64,000 nucleotides of DNA from Rhodococcus_F sp040656415 (GTDB lineage: Bacteria; Actinomycetota; Actinomycetes; Mycobacteriales; Mycobacteriaceae), in the NCBI RefSeq assembly GCF_040656415.1, contig NZ_JBFAMC010000006.1, positions 62,001 to 126,000 of the forward strand, in the 5' to 3' direction. This document shows, piece by piece, positions 16,115-25,546 of the stretch (position 1 is the stretch's first letter; each line of letters starts with the position of its first letter). The translations under genes and the position numbers were made by a program. The notes below the pieces were generated by a model. The model was not told the origin of the DNA. It did not search any database and saw only the letters and a list, made by a program, of their open reading frames with translations.

Positions 16115-17233
16115 GTGACGCTCATGGAGCCCGTGGGTGCACGGCAATATCAGAAGTTTCTTCCGGCCGACCACGCGGTGCAGTACCTCGACGCGGCGGG
16201 CGAGTTGACCAAGTCCGATGCCCGATACCCGAAGCCCAGTGATGACCGACTTGCCGAGATGTATCGAAATATGGTTCTCGGCAGGCGATTCGATCAACAA
16301 GCGACCGCGCTGACGAAGCAAGGCAAGCTGGCGGTGTACCCGTCCTCTCGTGGCCAGGATGCGTGTCAGATAGCGGGGGCAATGAGCCTGCGGCCGACGG
16401 ACTGGATGTTCACCACCTACCGGGACTCGATGGCCCTCACGGCGCGCGGTATCGACCAGGTCGAGGTTCTCGGCATGCTCGCGGGGAAATGGCACTGCGG
16501 ATACGATCCCGCCCGACACCGCAGCGCCCCACAATGCACACCCCTGGCAACCCAGTTGCTGCATGCCGTGGGCGTGGCATACGGCGAGAAGCGCAAGGGT
16601 CGCGACACCATCGCCCTGGCGTTCTGCGGCGACGGCGCCACCAGTGAGGGCGACTTCCACGAGGCATTGAACTTCGCAGGCGTGTTCAAAGCCCCTGTGG
16701 TTTTCCTGGTGCAGAACAACGGCTTCGCAATCAGTGTGCCGATCGCCCGGCAGAGCGCCGCCCCGACGCTGGCGCACAAGGGCGTCGGCTACGGAATCGG
16801 CAGCGAGCAGGTGGATGGCAACGATCCGGTCGCGATGCTAGCGGTGATGGACGAGGCTGCAGTGTTCGTCCGCGCCGGCAATGGTCCTGTGATCGTGGAA
16901 GCCCATACCTATCGGATGGACGCGCACACCAACGCCGACGACGCCACCCGGTACCGAGACGAGTCGGAGGTCGAGCAGTGGCTCAGCCGTGACCCGTTGG
17001 CTCGGCTGGAGAAGTACCTACGTGGGAAGGGTCTGCTCGACGACGAGGAAGCTGATGCCCTCGATGCGGAGGCCGAGGAAGCCGCGGCGGCTTTACGCGC
17101 CGGAATGAATACGGAACGACGGGCCGACCCGATGGATCTGTTCCGCTACGTCTTCGCCGAACAGACCCCCCAACTGCGCGAGCAGCAGGCGCAGGTCGAA
17201 GCCGAACTGGCCGCTGAATCCGAGGAGCACTGA
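16115..17233 (+). CDS. bkdA: branched-chain 2-oxoacid dehydrogenase E1 alpha
   Basis: 372 residues. Thiamine diphosphate-binding subunit with the conserved GDGATSEGDFHEALNFAGVF...VQNNG motif (about residues 173-205) and the phosphorylation-loop-like TYRMDAHTNADDATRYR. With the E1 beta, E2 and E3 genes that follow in overlap it forms the complex that oxidatively decarboxylates branched-chain 2-oxoacids to acyl-CoA. The frame opens far upstream; GGAGGT at 16105-16110 favours GTG 16115 (ATG 16124 is possible). Pyruvate dehydrogenase-type use is less likely, because actinobacterial pyruvate complexes use the single-chain AceE E1. Confidence 0.88.
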   Translation: MTLMEPVGARQYQKFLPADHAVQYLDAAGELTKSDARYPKPSDDRLAEMYRNMVLGRRFDQQATALTKQGKLAVYPSSRGQDACQIAGAMSLRPTDWMFTTYRDSMALTARGIDQVEVLGMLAGKWHCGYDPARHRSAPQCTPLATQLLHAVGVAYGEKRKGRDTIALAFCGDGATSEGDFHEALNFAGVFKAPVVFLVQNNGFAISVPIARQSAAPTLAHKGVGYGIGSEQVDGNDPVAMLAVMDEAAVFVRAGNGPVIVEAHTYRMDAHTNADDATRYRDESEVEQWLSRDPLARLEKYLRGKGLLDDEEADALDAEAEEAAAALRAGMNTERRADPMDLFRYVFAEQTPQLREQQAQVEAELAAESEEH

Positions 17234-17237
17234 CACC

Positions 17238-18242
17238 ATGCCCACGACCACGATGGCCCAGGCCCTGAACACTGCACTGCGGGAAGCCCTCACCGCCGAC
17301 GAGAACGTCGTCGTCTTCGGTGAGGACGTCGGTGCCCTCGGCGGCGTATTCCGTGTGACGGACGGGTTGACCCGCGACTTCGGCGACAACCGCTGCTTCG
17401 ACACCCCCCTCGCCGAGTCGGGCATCGTCGGCTTCGCTGTCGGAATGACGATGGCAGGCTTCCGCCCGGTCGTGGAGATGCAGTTCGACGCGTTCGCGTA
17501 CCCCGCGTTCGAGCAGATCATCTCGCACGTCGCCAAGATCAGGAACCGCACCAAGGGCGCCCTGTCGGTCCCGATGGTGATCCGCGTCCCGTTTGCCGGC
17601 GGCATAGGCGGGGTGGAGCACCACTGCGATTCGAGTGAGGCCTACTACGCTCAGACCCCGGGGCTGAAGGTGGTCGTTCCATCCACAGTCGAAGACGCCT
17701 ACACGCTTCTTCATCAGGCCATTGCCGACCCCGACCCGGTTATCTTCCTCGAACCCAAGCGCCTGTACTTCTCGAGCGCCGACGTCGACCTCGTGGTCGG
17801 CGCGCCGATCGGGCGGGCTTCGGTGCGCCGCTCGGGCGCCGACGCCACCATCGTCGCCTACGGACCGTCGATGAGCATCGCGCTCGAGACCGCTGAGGCT
17901 GCCGCCGCACAAGGCCACGATCTCGAGGTGATCGATCTGCGCTCGATCGTGCCGTTCGACGACGAGACCGTCATGGCGTCGGTTCGCAAGACTGGTAGGT
18001 GCATCGTCGTCCAGGAAGCGCAGGGCTTTGCCGGGGTCGGGGCGGAAGTTGCCGCCCGCGTTCAGGAACGGTGCTTCCATTACCTGCACGCGCCTGTCCT
18101 TCGGGTCAGTGGTTTCGACATCCCGTACCCGCCACCGGAACTCGAGAAGTTTCATTTGCCGGACGTGGACCGTGTCCTTGACAGTGTGGAACGGTTGCAA
18201 TGGAACGACACCGTCGATACGCGTTGGGCGGTATCCGTATGA
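17238..18242 (+). CDS. bkdB: branched-chain 2-oxoacid dehydrogenase E1 beta
   Basis: 334 residues of transketolase-like E1 beta: MAQALNTALREALTADENVVVFGEDVGALGGVFRVT, TPLAESGIVGFAVGMTMAGFRPVVEMQF and a C-terminal transketolase domain (GADATIVAYGPSMSIALETAEAAAAQGHDLEVIDLRSIVPFD). It pairs with E1 alpha to form the thiamine-dependent decarboxylase. Four bases separate it from E1 alpha, and its stop overlaps the E2 start (ATGA). Confidence 0.9.
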   Translation: MPTTTMAQALNTALREALTADENVVVFGEDVGALGGVFRVTDGLTRDFGDNRCFDTPLAESGIVGFAVGMTMAGFRPVVEMQFDAFAYPAFEQIISHVAKIRNRTKGALSVPMVIRVPFAGGIGGVEHHCDSSEAYYAQTPGLKVVVPSTVEDAYTLLHQAIADPDPVIFLEPKRLYFSSADVDLVVGAPIGRASVRRSGADATIVAYGPSMSIALETAEAAAAQGHDLEVIDLRSIVPFDDETVMASVRKTGRCIVVQEAQGFAGVGAEVAARVQERCFHYLHAPVLRVSGFDIPYPPPELEKFHLPDVDRVLDSVERLQWNDTVDTRWAVSV

Positions 18243-19465
18243 GCGACCAGACCTTCATGCTTCCCGACCTCGGCGAGGGTCTGACCGAGGCAGACATTTC
18301 AGAATGGAAGGTGAAGGTCGGCGACACGGTCGCCATCGACCAGGTAGTCGTGGAGGTCGAGACGGCCAAGGCGGCAGTCGAGGTGCCGATTCCATTCGAG
18401 GGCACCGTCGTCGCACTGCACGGTGCAGAAGGCTCGACGCTGAAAGTCGGGACTCCTCTGATCACGGTCAGCGACGCGGTTCATGGGCAATATCGGGAAG
18501 AAGAACGTGCCGGGTCCGGCAACGTCCTGATCGGATACGGAACCAGTGAGAACACTCGCCGTCGCCGCCGACGCGTGCACGCGGACGAACGCGTGACTGC
18601 ACCGGCACCGAGTCCCGCCGCCCCGTCACGGGTCATCTCACCCGTCGTCCGCAAACTTGCACTCCGCAGCGGTCTCGACCTGTCGAACCTGTCGGGAACC
18701 GGTTTCGGCGGTGTGATCACCCGAGCCGACGTCGAAACTGCTCTCGCCGCAGTACCCGAGGGCAGGACTGCCGAGCATCAGCGGATCCCGATCAAGGGTC
18801 TTCGCAAGTCTGTCTCCGACAAGCTCTCGACCAGTCGACGGGAGATTCCGGATGCAACTACGTGGGTTGACGTGAACGCCACAGCGTTACTCGACGCTCG
18901 GCGGGCGATCAACGCGTCGCTCGGCGACACCGAGGTGAGCTTGCTGGCACTTCTGGCTCGGATGACCCTGTCGGCCCTGAAACAGTTCCCGGAGTTGAAC
19001 TCCACCGTCGATACCGAACACAACGAGATCGTGCGATACGAGCACGTCAATCTGGGTATCGCCGCCCAGACTCCGAGAGGGTTGGTTGTCCCGGTCATAG
19101 AAAATGCGGACCTCCTCACGACACTCGAGCTTGCGCAGCAACTTCGGGATACCACCGATCTGGCCCGTGCCGGAACCCTTGCGCCCGGGCGTCTGTCCGG
19201 GGGAACCTTCACCCTCAACAACTACGGTGTCTTCGGCGTCGACGGATCGACACCGATCATCAATCATCCGGAAGCCGCGCTCCTCGGCGTTGGTCGAATT
19301 GTCGACAAACCTTGGGTCGTCGATGGGCAGGTGGCCGTCCGGAAGGTCACACAGGTATCGCTCAGCTTCGATCACCGCGTGTGCGACGGCGGTGTCGCGG
19401 GAGGGTTCCTGAGGCTGTTCGCCGACTACATCGAAAATCCGATCTCGATGTTGGGCTGGCTCTGA
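18239..19465 (+). CDS. bkdC: dihydrolipoamide acyltransferase E2
   Basis: 408 residues. One N-terminal lipoyl domain (MLPDLGEGLTEADISEW; lipoyl Lys in VETAKAAVEV), a linker, a peripheral subunit-binding domain (SPVVRKLALRSGLDLSNLSGTG, about residues 135-165) and the acyltransferase domain with the active site FDHRVCDGG near the C-terminus. It carries acyl groups from E1 to CoA. ATG 18239 lies in the ATGA overlap with E1 beta; its stop overlaps the next ATG by one base (TGATG). Confidence 0.9.
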   Translation: MSDQTFMLPDLGEGLTEADISEWKVKVGDTVAIDQVVVEVETAKAAVEVPIPFEGTVVALHGAEGSTLKVGTPLITVSDAVHGQYREEERAGSGNVLIGYGTSENTRRRRRRVHADERVTAPAPSPAAPSRVISPVVRKLALRSGLDLSNLSGTGFGGVITRADVETALAAVPEGRTAEHQRIPIKGLRKSVSDKLSTSRREIPDATTWVDVNATALLDARRAINASLGDTEVSLLALLARMTLSALKQFPELNSTVDTEHNEIVRYEHVNLGIAAQTPRGLVVPVIENADLLTTLELAQQLRDTTDLARAGTLAPGRLSGGTFTLNNYGVFGVDGSTPIINHPEAALLGVGRIVDKPWVVDGQVAVRKVTQVSLSFDHRVCDGGVAGGFLRLFADYIENPISMLGWL

Positions 19466-20847
19466 TGACCGAAACTCACAGCGATGTACTGATTCTCGGC
19501 GGTGGGTCGGGCGGCTACGCTTGCGCCTTTCGCTCCGCCCAACTCGGACTCTCCGTCACATTGATCGAGTCGGACAAGGTCGGTGGAACGTGCCTTCACC
19601 GGGGATGCATACCGACCAAGGCTCTCTTGCACACCGCCGCGGTGGCGGACACCCTCCGGTCGAGTGCGGCAGTCGGCGTACGGGCAAGTTTCGAAGGCAT
19701 CGACCTCGATGCCGTTCACGAGTACAAGAACGGTACTGTGGAGCGTCTGTACAGAGGACTTCTGGGACTCGTCGAGCGTCACAAAGTGAATACGGTTGTG
19801 GGGCACGGTAGTTACCTCGGGGACCGCACGGTCGAGGTCGACGGCGTCCGATACACGGGCTCTTCCGTCGTACTGGCGACCGGGTCGTACGCCGGTGCAG
19901 TCCCGGGCATCGAACTTGGTGATCGGATCGTCACCAGTGACCGGGCGCTGAATCTCGAATTCACACCGGAGAGGGCGATCGTTCTCGGTGGCGGGGTGAT
20001 CGGCGTCGAGTTCGCCAGTATCTGGAGATCATTCGGAGCTGAGGTGACCGTCGTCGAAGCGCTTCCGCGACTGGTTACTTCGGAGGATTCGTGGTGTTCG
20101 AAGCAACTCGAACGGGCGTTTCGCCGTCGGGGCATCGCCGTCAGAACGGGTACGAAGGTCGTGGCGGCTAAGGAATCGGACGACGGTGTGGCCGTCGAAC
20201 TCGACACCGGTGAGATCCTGCAGGCAAACCTTCTGCTGGTGGCCGTGGGACGTGGACCACGCACCGCGGACAGCGGATTCGCCGAAAACGGCATCGCTCT
20301 GGAGCAGGGTTACGTAGTCACCGACCAGCGCTTACGGACAACCTCGGAGTGCGTGTACGCTGTTGGTGACATAGTTTCCGGACTCCAGTTGGCGCACAGA
20401 GGATTCCAACAAGGCGTCTTCGTTGCCGAGGAGATAGCGGGTCTCCAGCCGCTTCCAGTGGCCGAGCACCTCATTCCTCGCGTGACGTATTCGCACCCCG
20501 AGGTCGCGTCTGTCGGACTGAGTGAGGATGCTGCCAGGAAGTGGTACGGCGACGTCACCACCGTCGTTTACGACCTTGCAGGCAACGGCAGGAGTCAGAT
20601 TCTGAAGACCTTGGGAGGGGTCAAGGTCGTGCGGATCGGAGGCAATGGTGCGGATGGGCCCGTCGTCGGAGTGCACATGGTCGGCGACCGGGTTGGTGAA
20701 CTGATCGGTGAGGCTCAACTGATCGCGGCATGGGAAGCGCTGCCCGCTGACATCGCCCCCTTCTTGCACGCGCACCCGACTCAGAACGAGGCGCTGGGCG
20801 AGGCGATCCTCGCACTTGCGGGAAAGCCGCTGCATGCGCACAACTAG
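19465..20847 (+). CDS. lpd: dihydrolipoamide dehydrogenase E3
   Basis: 460 residues. FAD-binding GGGSGGYACAFRSAQLG, the redox disulfide GGTCLHRGCIPTKALLH, NAD-binding AIVLGGGVIGVEFASIWRSFGAEVTVVE, and the dimerisation domain ending in the catalytic HAHPTQNEALGEA. It reoxidises the lipoyl group of E2. As the last gene of the bkd operon it is probably dedicated to this complex; another lpd for pyruvate dehydrogenase would be expected elsewhere. Confidence 0.92.
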   Translation: MTETHSDVLILGGGSGGYACAFRSAQLGLSVTLIESDKVGGTCLHRGCIPTKALLHTAAVADTLRSSAAVGVRASFEGIDLDAVHEYKNGTVERLYRGLLGLVERHKVNTVVGHGSYLGDRTVEVDGVRYTGSSVVLATGSYAGAVPGIELGDRIVTSDRALNLEFTPERAIVLGGGVIGVEFASIWRSFGAEVTVVEALPRLVTSEDSWCSKQLERAFRRRGIAVRTGTKVVAAKESDDGVAVELDTGEILQANLLLVAVGRGPRTADSGFAENGIALEQGYVVTDQRLRTTSECVYAVGDIVSGLQLAHRGFQQGVFVAEEIAGLQPLPVAEHLIPRVTYSHPEVASVGLSEDAARKWYGDVTTVVYDLAGNGRSQILKTLGGVKVVRIGGNGADGPVVGVHMVGDRVGELIGEAQLIAAWEALPADIAPFLHAHPTQNEALGEAILALAGKPLHAHN

Positions 20848-20864
20848 TGAGGCGCAACTAGTAG

Positions 20865-20878
20865 TTGACAGTTGTCAA
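20865..20878. repeat. 14-base palindrome between converging genes
   Basis: TTGACAGTTGTCAA in the gap between lpd and the metallophosphoesterase, next to two copies of CAACTAGT. It is too short for a strong terminator and no gene starts here. Function unknown. Confidence 0.3.
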
Positions 20879-20952
20879 GAAACCTACGCGAACACCGTTC
20901 CAGTGCAAACGGATTCAGTATCCGCAAGGACACTGATCAGCTACCGAGAAGG

Positions 20953-21852
20953 CTACATTCGGCAGCTGACGGGATGGGAACCGACTTCGTGCAGGTTGAC
21001 CACCACCATGTTGTTGTCGATCGGGCTGTTGTCCCGCCCCAACCCATCGATGACGGTGCGGTAGTCGCTGCCGTCCAGAATCGTGCGATACCGGTGGTGG
21101 AAGTGTCCGTGCCACAACCGTCCGGGGCGAACCTGATCCACGACATACCGCAGCTTGGCGCGGTTCGCCTCCGATTCGGCAAGTTCCTCTGCGGGAAAGC
21201 CGTAGCGGTCACGGGCCATGCCCGGGACCTCGATACCACCTGGGCAGTCGTGGCAGAACATGACATCCGCCGGTCCGCCGTCGACGGCAGCACGGACGTC
21301 GGCATCGCTGATCTGTTCCTGGGGCCACCACGACTTGCCCTCGGTACGTAGGAATCGGTCGATCGAATGGGCGCCGCCGAGGGCCAGGCAACGCGTCTGA
21401 CCCCAGTTCCAACGCAGTCCGCGTGGGAGGTGCACGATCCGCTCTCTCAAGTAGCGCAATCGGTCTTCGGCAACCGGTTGCGCAAGAAGCCAATCGAAGT
21501 CCTCGTGGTTGCCCTCGACGAACCCCAGGACCATGTCTTGGGCTGCGAGGGCCTGGTCGATACCGTCGAGAAAGGCTTCTTTGAAGCTGTAGCCGAAGTC
21601 ACCGAGGTGGACGAGGATATCCGCGTTTCGCTTTGCCGCGTGCACGATGACCTGCCGGCCGAAATCGGTGTTGGCGTGCCAGTCACCGGCGATCGCGATC
21701 CTGCGCGGTGTTTGGAAGAAGCGGCCTCGCACCTTTTCTCCGCTAGCTGCACGGTAGGCGCGAAGCGGCGTCGACGGCTGGCTGAACGTTCGGGATGCGC
21801 GGAGGGTCGGTTGTCCGAGGCGATCGGTCTCACGCGATGGTGTTGGTGACAT
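20953..21852 (-). CDS. calcineurin-like metallophosphoesterase
   Basis: 299 residues with the dimetal phosphoesterase motifs in order: AIAGDWHAN, LVHLGDFGYS, VEGNHEDFDW, MFCHDCPGG and LWHGHFHHRY. ATG 21852 is preceded by AAGGAG at eight bases; a TTG one codon earlier is less likely. Such proteins hydrolyse phosphomono- or diesters, including nucleotides and nucleic acids; substrate unknown. The first 45 residues are low in recognisable structure. It faces the bkd operon tail to tail and seems to stand alone. Confidence 0.85.
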   Translation of the reverse strand: MSPTPSRETDRLGQPTLRASRTFSQPSTPLRAYRAASGEKVRGRFFQTPRRIAIAGDWHANTDFGRQVIVHAAKRNADILVHLGDFGYSFKEAFLDGIDQALAAQDMVLGFVEGNHEDFDWLLAQPVAEDRLRYLRERIVHLPRGLRWNWGQTRCLALGGAHSIDRFLRTEGKSWWPQEQISDADVRAAVDGGPADVMFCHDCPGGIEVPGMARDRYGFPAEELAESEANRAKLRYVVDQVRPGRLWHGHFHHRYRTILDGSDYRTVIDGLGRDNSPIDNNMVVVNLHEVGSHPVSCRM

Positions 21853-22053
21853 CAAGAAGGCTCCTTCCTGGCATCAAAGGAGCCGTCGACCTCGAAGACC
21901 AGGTGTTCGGGTAGACACAGCAAGCCTAGCGAGTAGGGAACCCGTCGCTCATTGTCAGTCTATGCTTCGCCGAGGTCGCGTGAGGGCGGATTTTGGTCTA
22001 GAACGGGTTCCAAATCGCGCAGGGGGCAGCCGAGGACGTGCGAGTGCCTCGCT

Positions 22054-22350
22054 TTACTTGGCGGCGATCAGGTCGACCGCGCGAATGCTGGGATCCTTGG
22101 CGAGCAGCTCGGGTCCGATCAGGTTCAATGCTTCCGGGATGGGCCCGGTCAGGTGCGCCTGGCGACCCTGTTCGTCGCTGAATGTGTCGAATATGCCGTA
22201 CGTGGTCTCGCTCAGTTTGAACGCGTACCAAGTCACGGTGCCGCTCTCTTCCGCAGCCAGGGCGCGTCCCTGTTCGAGGAACGCCGCCAGTTCCTCGCCC
22301 TTGCCCGGCTTGGCCTCGAGCAGGGCCAGTATTCCCCTGTCGATCGCCAC
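22054..22350 (-). CDS. antibiotic biosynthesis monooxygenase (ABM) domain protein
   Basis: 98 residues, a single dimeric alpha/beta-barrel ABM domain like YgiN quinol monooxygenase (ILALLEAKPGKGEELAAFLEQ; TVTWYAFKLSETTYGIFDTFSDEQGRQAHL). The GTG start at 22350 has GAGGAGG just upstream. Family members act on quinones without a cofactor or bind heme; substrate unknown. It is divergent from a GlxA-type regulator 105 bases away, which may control it. Confidence 0.85.
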   Translation of the reverse strand: MAIDRGILALLEAKPGKGEELAAFLEQGRALAAEESGTVTWYAFKLSETTYGIFDTFSDEQGRQAHLTGPIPEALNLIGPELLAKDPSIRAVDLIAAK

Positions 22351-22455
22351 AATGCCTCCTCATACTGGGGTCTTCGAGTTTGTTCACTCATCACGCTATT
22401 GGGGCGGTGCCCGAAGTGGCGCGTCGGAAGCGCCACGTTTGCTACCGTTTTCGCC

Positions 22456-23469
22456 ATGAGGGTGGCGGTTTTGACCGTAGACGGCGTCTTCGACTCGGGC
22501 CTGAGTATCGTGCTCGATGTACTTGCGACGGCAAACGCTCTCCACGACGGTATCGAGGCAGGCCGGCCACCCTTTACCGCTGTTCCGGTCGCGGTGGGGC
22601 CATCGGTCCGTACCGGCCACGGGTTGGTACTCGCCACCACACCGTTGGAAGACATCGTCGAGCCGGCCGATGTGCTCATGATGCCCGCCATCGGGGTGAG
22701 GACCCCCGCGCAGATCGTCGACGTGGTACGCGGACATCCTGCGCTGGACTGGGTGGTAGAGGGCCGACGCTCGGGCGCTGCCCTCGCCGCGGCCTGTAGC
22801 GGAACCTTTTTCTTGGCCGAGGCAGGGATTCTCGACGGGTTGACGGCGACGACGAGTTGGTGGCTCGGTCCAGCGTTCCGCGCCCGTTATGCCCGTGTCG
22901 ATCTCGATGAGCGCCGCACACTCACCCACGACGATCGGGTGACGACAGCCGGTGCGGCTTTTGCCCACATCGATCTGGCACTGACGATTGTCCGGCAGCA
23001 CAGCCCCGCGCTGGCCGATCTTGTGGCGCGGTACCTCCTGATAGGAGACAGGCCCTCTCAGGCAATCTTCGCAGTGCCGTCGCTGCTGGCCACCGCTGAT
23101 CCCACGATGATGGCATTCGAACGTTGGGTCCGTGATCATCTCGAAGAGCCGTTGCCGGTCAGCGTTGTCGCACGTGCGATCGGCGTGAGTCAGCGAACAC
23201 TTCAGCGAACGACGGCCGCTGTCGTGGGCATGTCGCCGATGGAATTCGTTCAAGAAATCCGGCTCGACCAGGCAACGTTCCTCCTACGCACCACCCAGCA
23301 GAGCGCCGATGCGATAGCCCGAGCCGTCGGCTACCAGAACGCCGCCACACTACGCGCACTGATCCGACGTCGACGTCACACCAGCATCACTGAAATCCGT
23401 CGTGGCAGTAGCCAGTTCGGATCAGAGCATCACCGTGGTCGAGCAGCGATTCACGTACGGCACATGTAG
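22456..23469 (+). CDS. GlxA-family AraC-type regulator with DJ-1/PfpI domain
   Basis: 337 residues. The N-terminal DJ-1/PfpI glutamine-amidotransferase-like domain (VAVLTVDGVFDSGLSIVLDVLATAN; ALAAACSGTFFLAEAGILDG) is followed by a C-terminal AraC helix-turn-helix pair (VARAIGVSQRTLQRTTAAVVGMSPMEFVQEIRLDQATFLL; SADAIARAVGYQNAATLRALIRRR). The frame is open back to 21952, but ATG 22456 gives the family N-terminus. No clear ribosome site is seen. It probably regulates the divergent ABM protein or itself. Confidence 0.85.
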   Translation: MRVAVLTVDGVFDSGLSIVLDVLATANALHDGIEAGRPPFTAVPVAVGPSVRTGHGLVLATTPLEDIVEPADVLMMPAIGVRTPAQIVDVVRGHPALDWVVEGRRSGAALAAACSGTFFLAEAGILDGLTATTSWWLGPAFRARYARVDLDERRTLTHDDRVTTAGAAFAHIDLALTIVRQHSPALADLVARYLLIGDRPSQAIFAVPSLLATADPTMMAFERWVRDHLEEPLPVSVVARAIGVSQRTLQRTTAAVVGMSPMEFVQEIRLDQATFLLRTTQQSADAIARAVGYQNAATLRALIRRRRHTSITEIRRGSSQFGSEHHRGRAAIHVRHM

Positions 23470-23514
23470 AGACGCAGTCGGCGTATGGAGGCTTTCGAAA
23501 GGTCGGAATCCAAG

Positions 23515-23928
23515 TCAGTCTTCCGGTTGAGCGATATTGACCATCCATGAGATACCGAACTGGTCAATACAGGCACCGAAGTCGTCCCCCCACATTTGCT
23601 TCTCCAACGGCACGGTCACGGTGCCATAGCGGGAGAGTTCGACCCAGTAGCCGCGAAGTTCGTCGGCGTCGTCTCCGCTGAGGCTCACAGAGATGTTCGT
23701 CCCCGGATTGTGCTCCACTGCAGGGGGCGTGTCTGCGCCCATGAGCGTGAACCCGTTCTCGGATTCGAGCATGGCGTGCATGATCTTGTCGGCACTCTCG
23801 GCGTCCGGTACTCCGAATTCACCGAACGTGGTCACCGACAGATTGCCACCGAAGACTCCCTGATAGAACTCCATGGCTTGCCGGGCGTTGCCTGCGAAGC
23901 TGATGTAGGGATTGAGACGAGAGGTCAT
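23515..23928 (-). CDS. VOC-family PhnB-like protein
   Basis: 137 residues. Glyoxalase/VOC fold as in PhnB and 3-demethylubiquinone-9 methyltransferase-like proteins (LNPYISFAGNARQAMEFYQGVFGG; MLESENGFTLMGAD; WGDDFGACIDQFGISWMVNI). AAGGAG lies seven bases before ATG 23928, which suits it better than ATG 23934. Family members are small metal-binding proteins of uncertain activity. It converges with the GlxA-type gene and has no operon partner. Confidence 0.85.
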   Translation of the reverse strand: MTSRLNPYISFAGNARQAMEFYQGVFGGNLSVTTFGEFGVPDAESADKIMHAMLESENGFTLMGADTPPAVEHNPGTNISVSLSGDDADELRGYWVELSRYGTVTVPLEKQMWGDDFGACIDQFGISWMVNIAQPED

Positions 23929-24063
23929 GGACATGCTCCTTCGACGTGGCAGATCCGACAGGACGACGTTACAACGAACGGTTGGCGTGGTGTGTGGAAA
24001 AGGGGTGCACCGCCGGCCGGTCTCCCGAACTCCCGCAGCCGGGTGTGTCGGTACCGTGGGTGT

Positions 24064-24786
24064 GTGAGCACAACACCTGTCGGAGACCCGAGGGCTCTGC
24101 TGTTCGATGTTCAGGGAACCGCCACCGACTTCCATTCCACGATTTGTCGCGAGGCGGAACGAATCTGTGGTGACCGATACCCTGATGTCAATTGGTCGGA
24201 ATTCGTGAATCGATGGCGCGCTATGTATTTCGATATCACGTCCGACATCGGCGGCACTGAGGACAAGTGGATACCAGTCGACTCGGTCTACAGGAGATCG
24301 CTCGACGTGCTGCTCGAAGAGGACGGACTCGACGGCATCGACCCCGACGAACGTGCGGAACTGAATGCGGCTTGGCAGTTGCTCGACCCCTGGCCGGATG
24401 CCGCCACGGGCCTTTCGCGTCTGCACGGTAGGTTCGTCGTAGCCGCTTTGTCCAATGCCGATGTGTGTGCCGTCATCAACATGAGCAGACACGGACAATT
24501 GCATTGGGATGCAATATTTTCCGCAGAGATGGTCAAGGCGTTCAAGCCGGATCCGCGCACGTATGCGATGGCGTGCCGTTATCTGGGATGCGATCCGGGA
24601 GAAGTGATGATGGTGGCGAGCCACAAGTACGACATCCGTGCTGCAGGCGCCTTCGGAATGCAGACCGCATTCGTCGCCCGCCCGGACGAGTTCGGTGCGG
24701 ATGCGAGCCCGGATATCGAGTATTCGGACGAATTCGACATCAACGCCTCGGATTTCTTGGATCTGGCGACGCAACTAGGCTGCTGA
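24064..24786 (+). CDS. HAD-superfamily hydrolase, haloacid dehalogenase type II-like
   Basis: 240 residues. HAD motif I is LLFDVQGTATDF (nucleophile Asp), motif II VVAALSNAD, motif III Lys in VKAFKPDPRTY, and motif IV the acidic MMVASHKYDIRAAGAFGM. The cap insert after motif I and ASHKYDIRAAGA are typical of L-2-haloacid dehalogenases. A GTG at 24064 begins STTPVGDPRALLFDV; the longer frame is antisense to the VOC gene. Dehalogenase versus phosphatase activity cannot be settled from sequence. Confidence 0.82.
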   Translation: MSTTPVGDPRALLFDVQGTATDFHSTICREAERICGDRYPDVNWSEFVNRWRAMYFDITSDIGGTEDKWIPVDSVYRRSLDVLLEEDGLDGIDPDERAELNAAWQLLDPWPDAATGLSRLHGRFVVAALSNADVCAVINMSRHGQLHWDAIFSAEMVKAFKPDPRTYAMACRYLGCDPGEVMMVASHKYDIRAAGAFGMQTAFVARPDEFGADASPDIEYSDEFDINASDFLDLATQLGC

Positions 24787-24874
24787 CGTGCCGGCGGGGT
24801 TTTGGCATCGCCCTACCCAACAGCACGGGACAGGCGCATAGTGAAACGGTGGACCAGGCGACGAAAGGACCATC

Positions 24875-25381
24875 GTGGATCACAGAGCCCTGTTGACTGA
24901 CGCATTCGGCCGCATCCAGGAGGACGTGCATGCGGCACTGTCCAACCTCCCGGCCGACGCCCTCACATATCGGGTGGACGAGGACGCCAACTCCATCGCT
25001 TGGCTCGTCTGGCATCTCACTCGTGTGCAGGACGACCATGTTGCGGGGGTTGCGGGTAGCGAGCAGGTCTGGACCTCGGCGGGCTGGGCAGAACGCTTCG
25101 GCCTTCCGTTCCCGACGAGTGAGATCGGCTACGACCAGCCTCCCGCTGACGTGCCCCTGGTGACGGCATCGACCGATCTGCTGCTCGGCTACTTGGACGC
25201 GGTCCATGCCCGCACCGTCGAGTATCTGCAGACGATCAGCGAGTCCGACCTCGACGAGATCGTGGATGAGAGCTTCGATCCTCCAGTCTCTCGCGGGGTA
25301 AGACTCGTCAGCGTCGTGTCGGACGACCTTCAGCACGTCGGCCAGGCGGCGTACGTTCGCGGGGTCTACGAGCGGCGTTGA
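24875..25381 (+). CDS. DinB/DUF664-family protein
   Basis: 168 residues, a DinB-like four-helix protein (DAFGRIQEDVHAALSNLPADALTYRVDEDANSIAWLVWHLTRVQDDHV). Potential metal ligands His47 (WLVWHLTR), His54 (DDHV) and His154 (DDLQHVGQ) match the three-histidine site of thiol-dependent transferases of this fold. GTG 24875 is preceded by AAAGGA. Related actinobacterial proteins include mycothiol-dependent enzymes, but function is not established here. Confidence 0.8.
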   Translation: MDHRALLTDAFGRIQEDVHAALSNLPADALTYRVDEDANSIAWLVWHLTRVQDDHVAGVAGSEQVWTSAGWAERFGLPFPTSEIGYDQPPADVPLVTASTDLLLGYLDAVHARTVEYLQTISESDLDEIVDESFDPPVSRGVRLVSVVSDDLQHVGQAAYVRGVYERR

Positions 25382-25546
25382 TCCTCGGTCTCAGGCGAGT
25401 TGATCTAGCGCGATCTCCTGGGCGATATCAGTGGTTTGGCTCCAGCGCCTTGGGACTCGAAAGCGTCCACGGACCGATCTTCTCGGCACGCCAACTGCCT
25501 CGGCGGATGGTGAGCCGCCAACACTGTTCTTCCTATAGGGGGTTCG

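Noticed and set aside
16983..18200. 405-aa minus-strand frame
   Set aside because: Antisense to bkdA/bkdB; composition is of a shadow frame.
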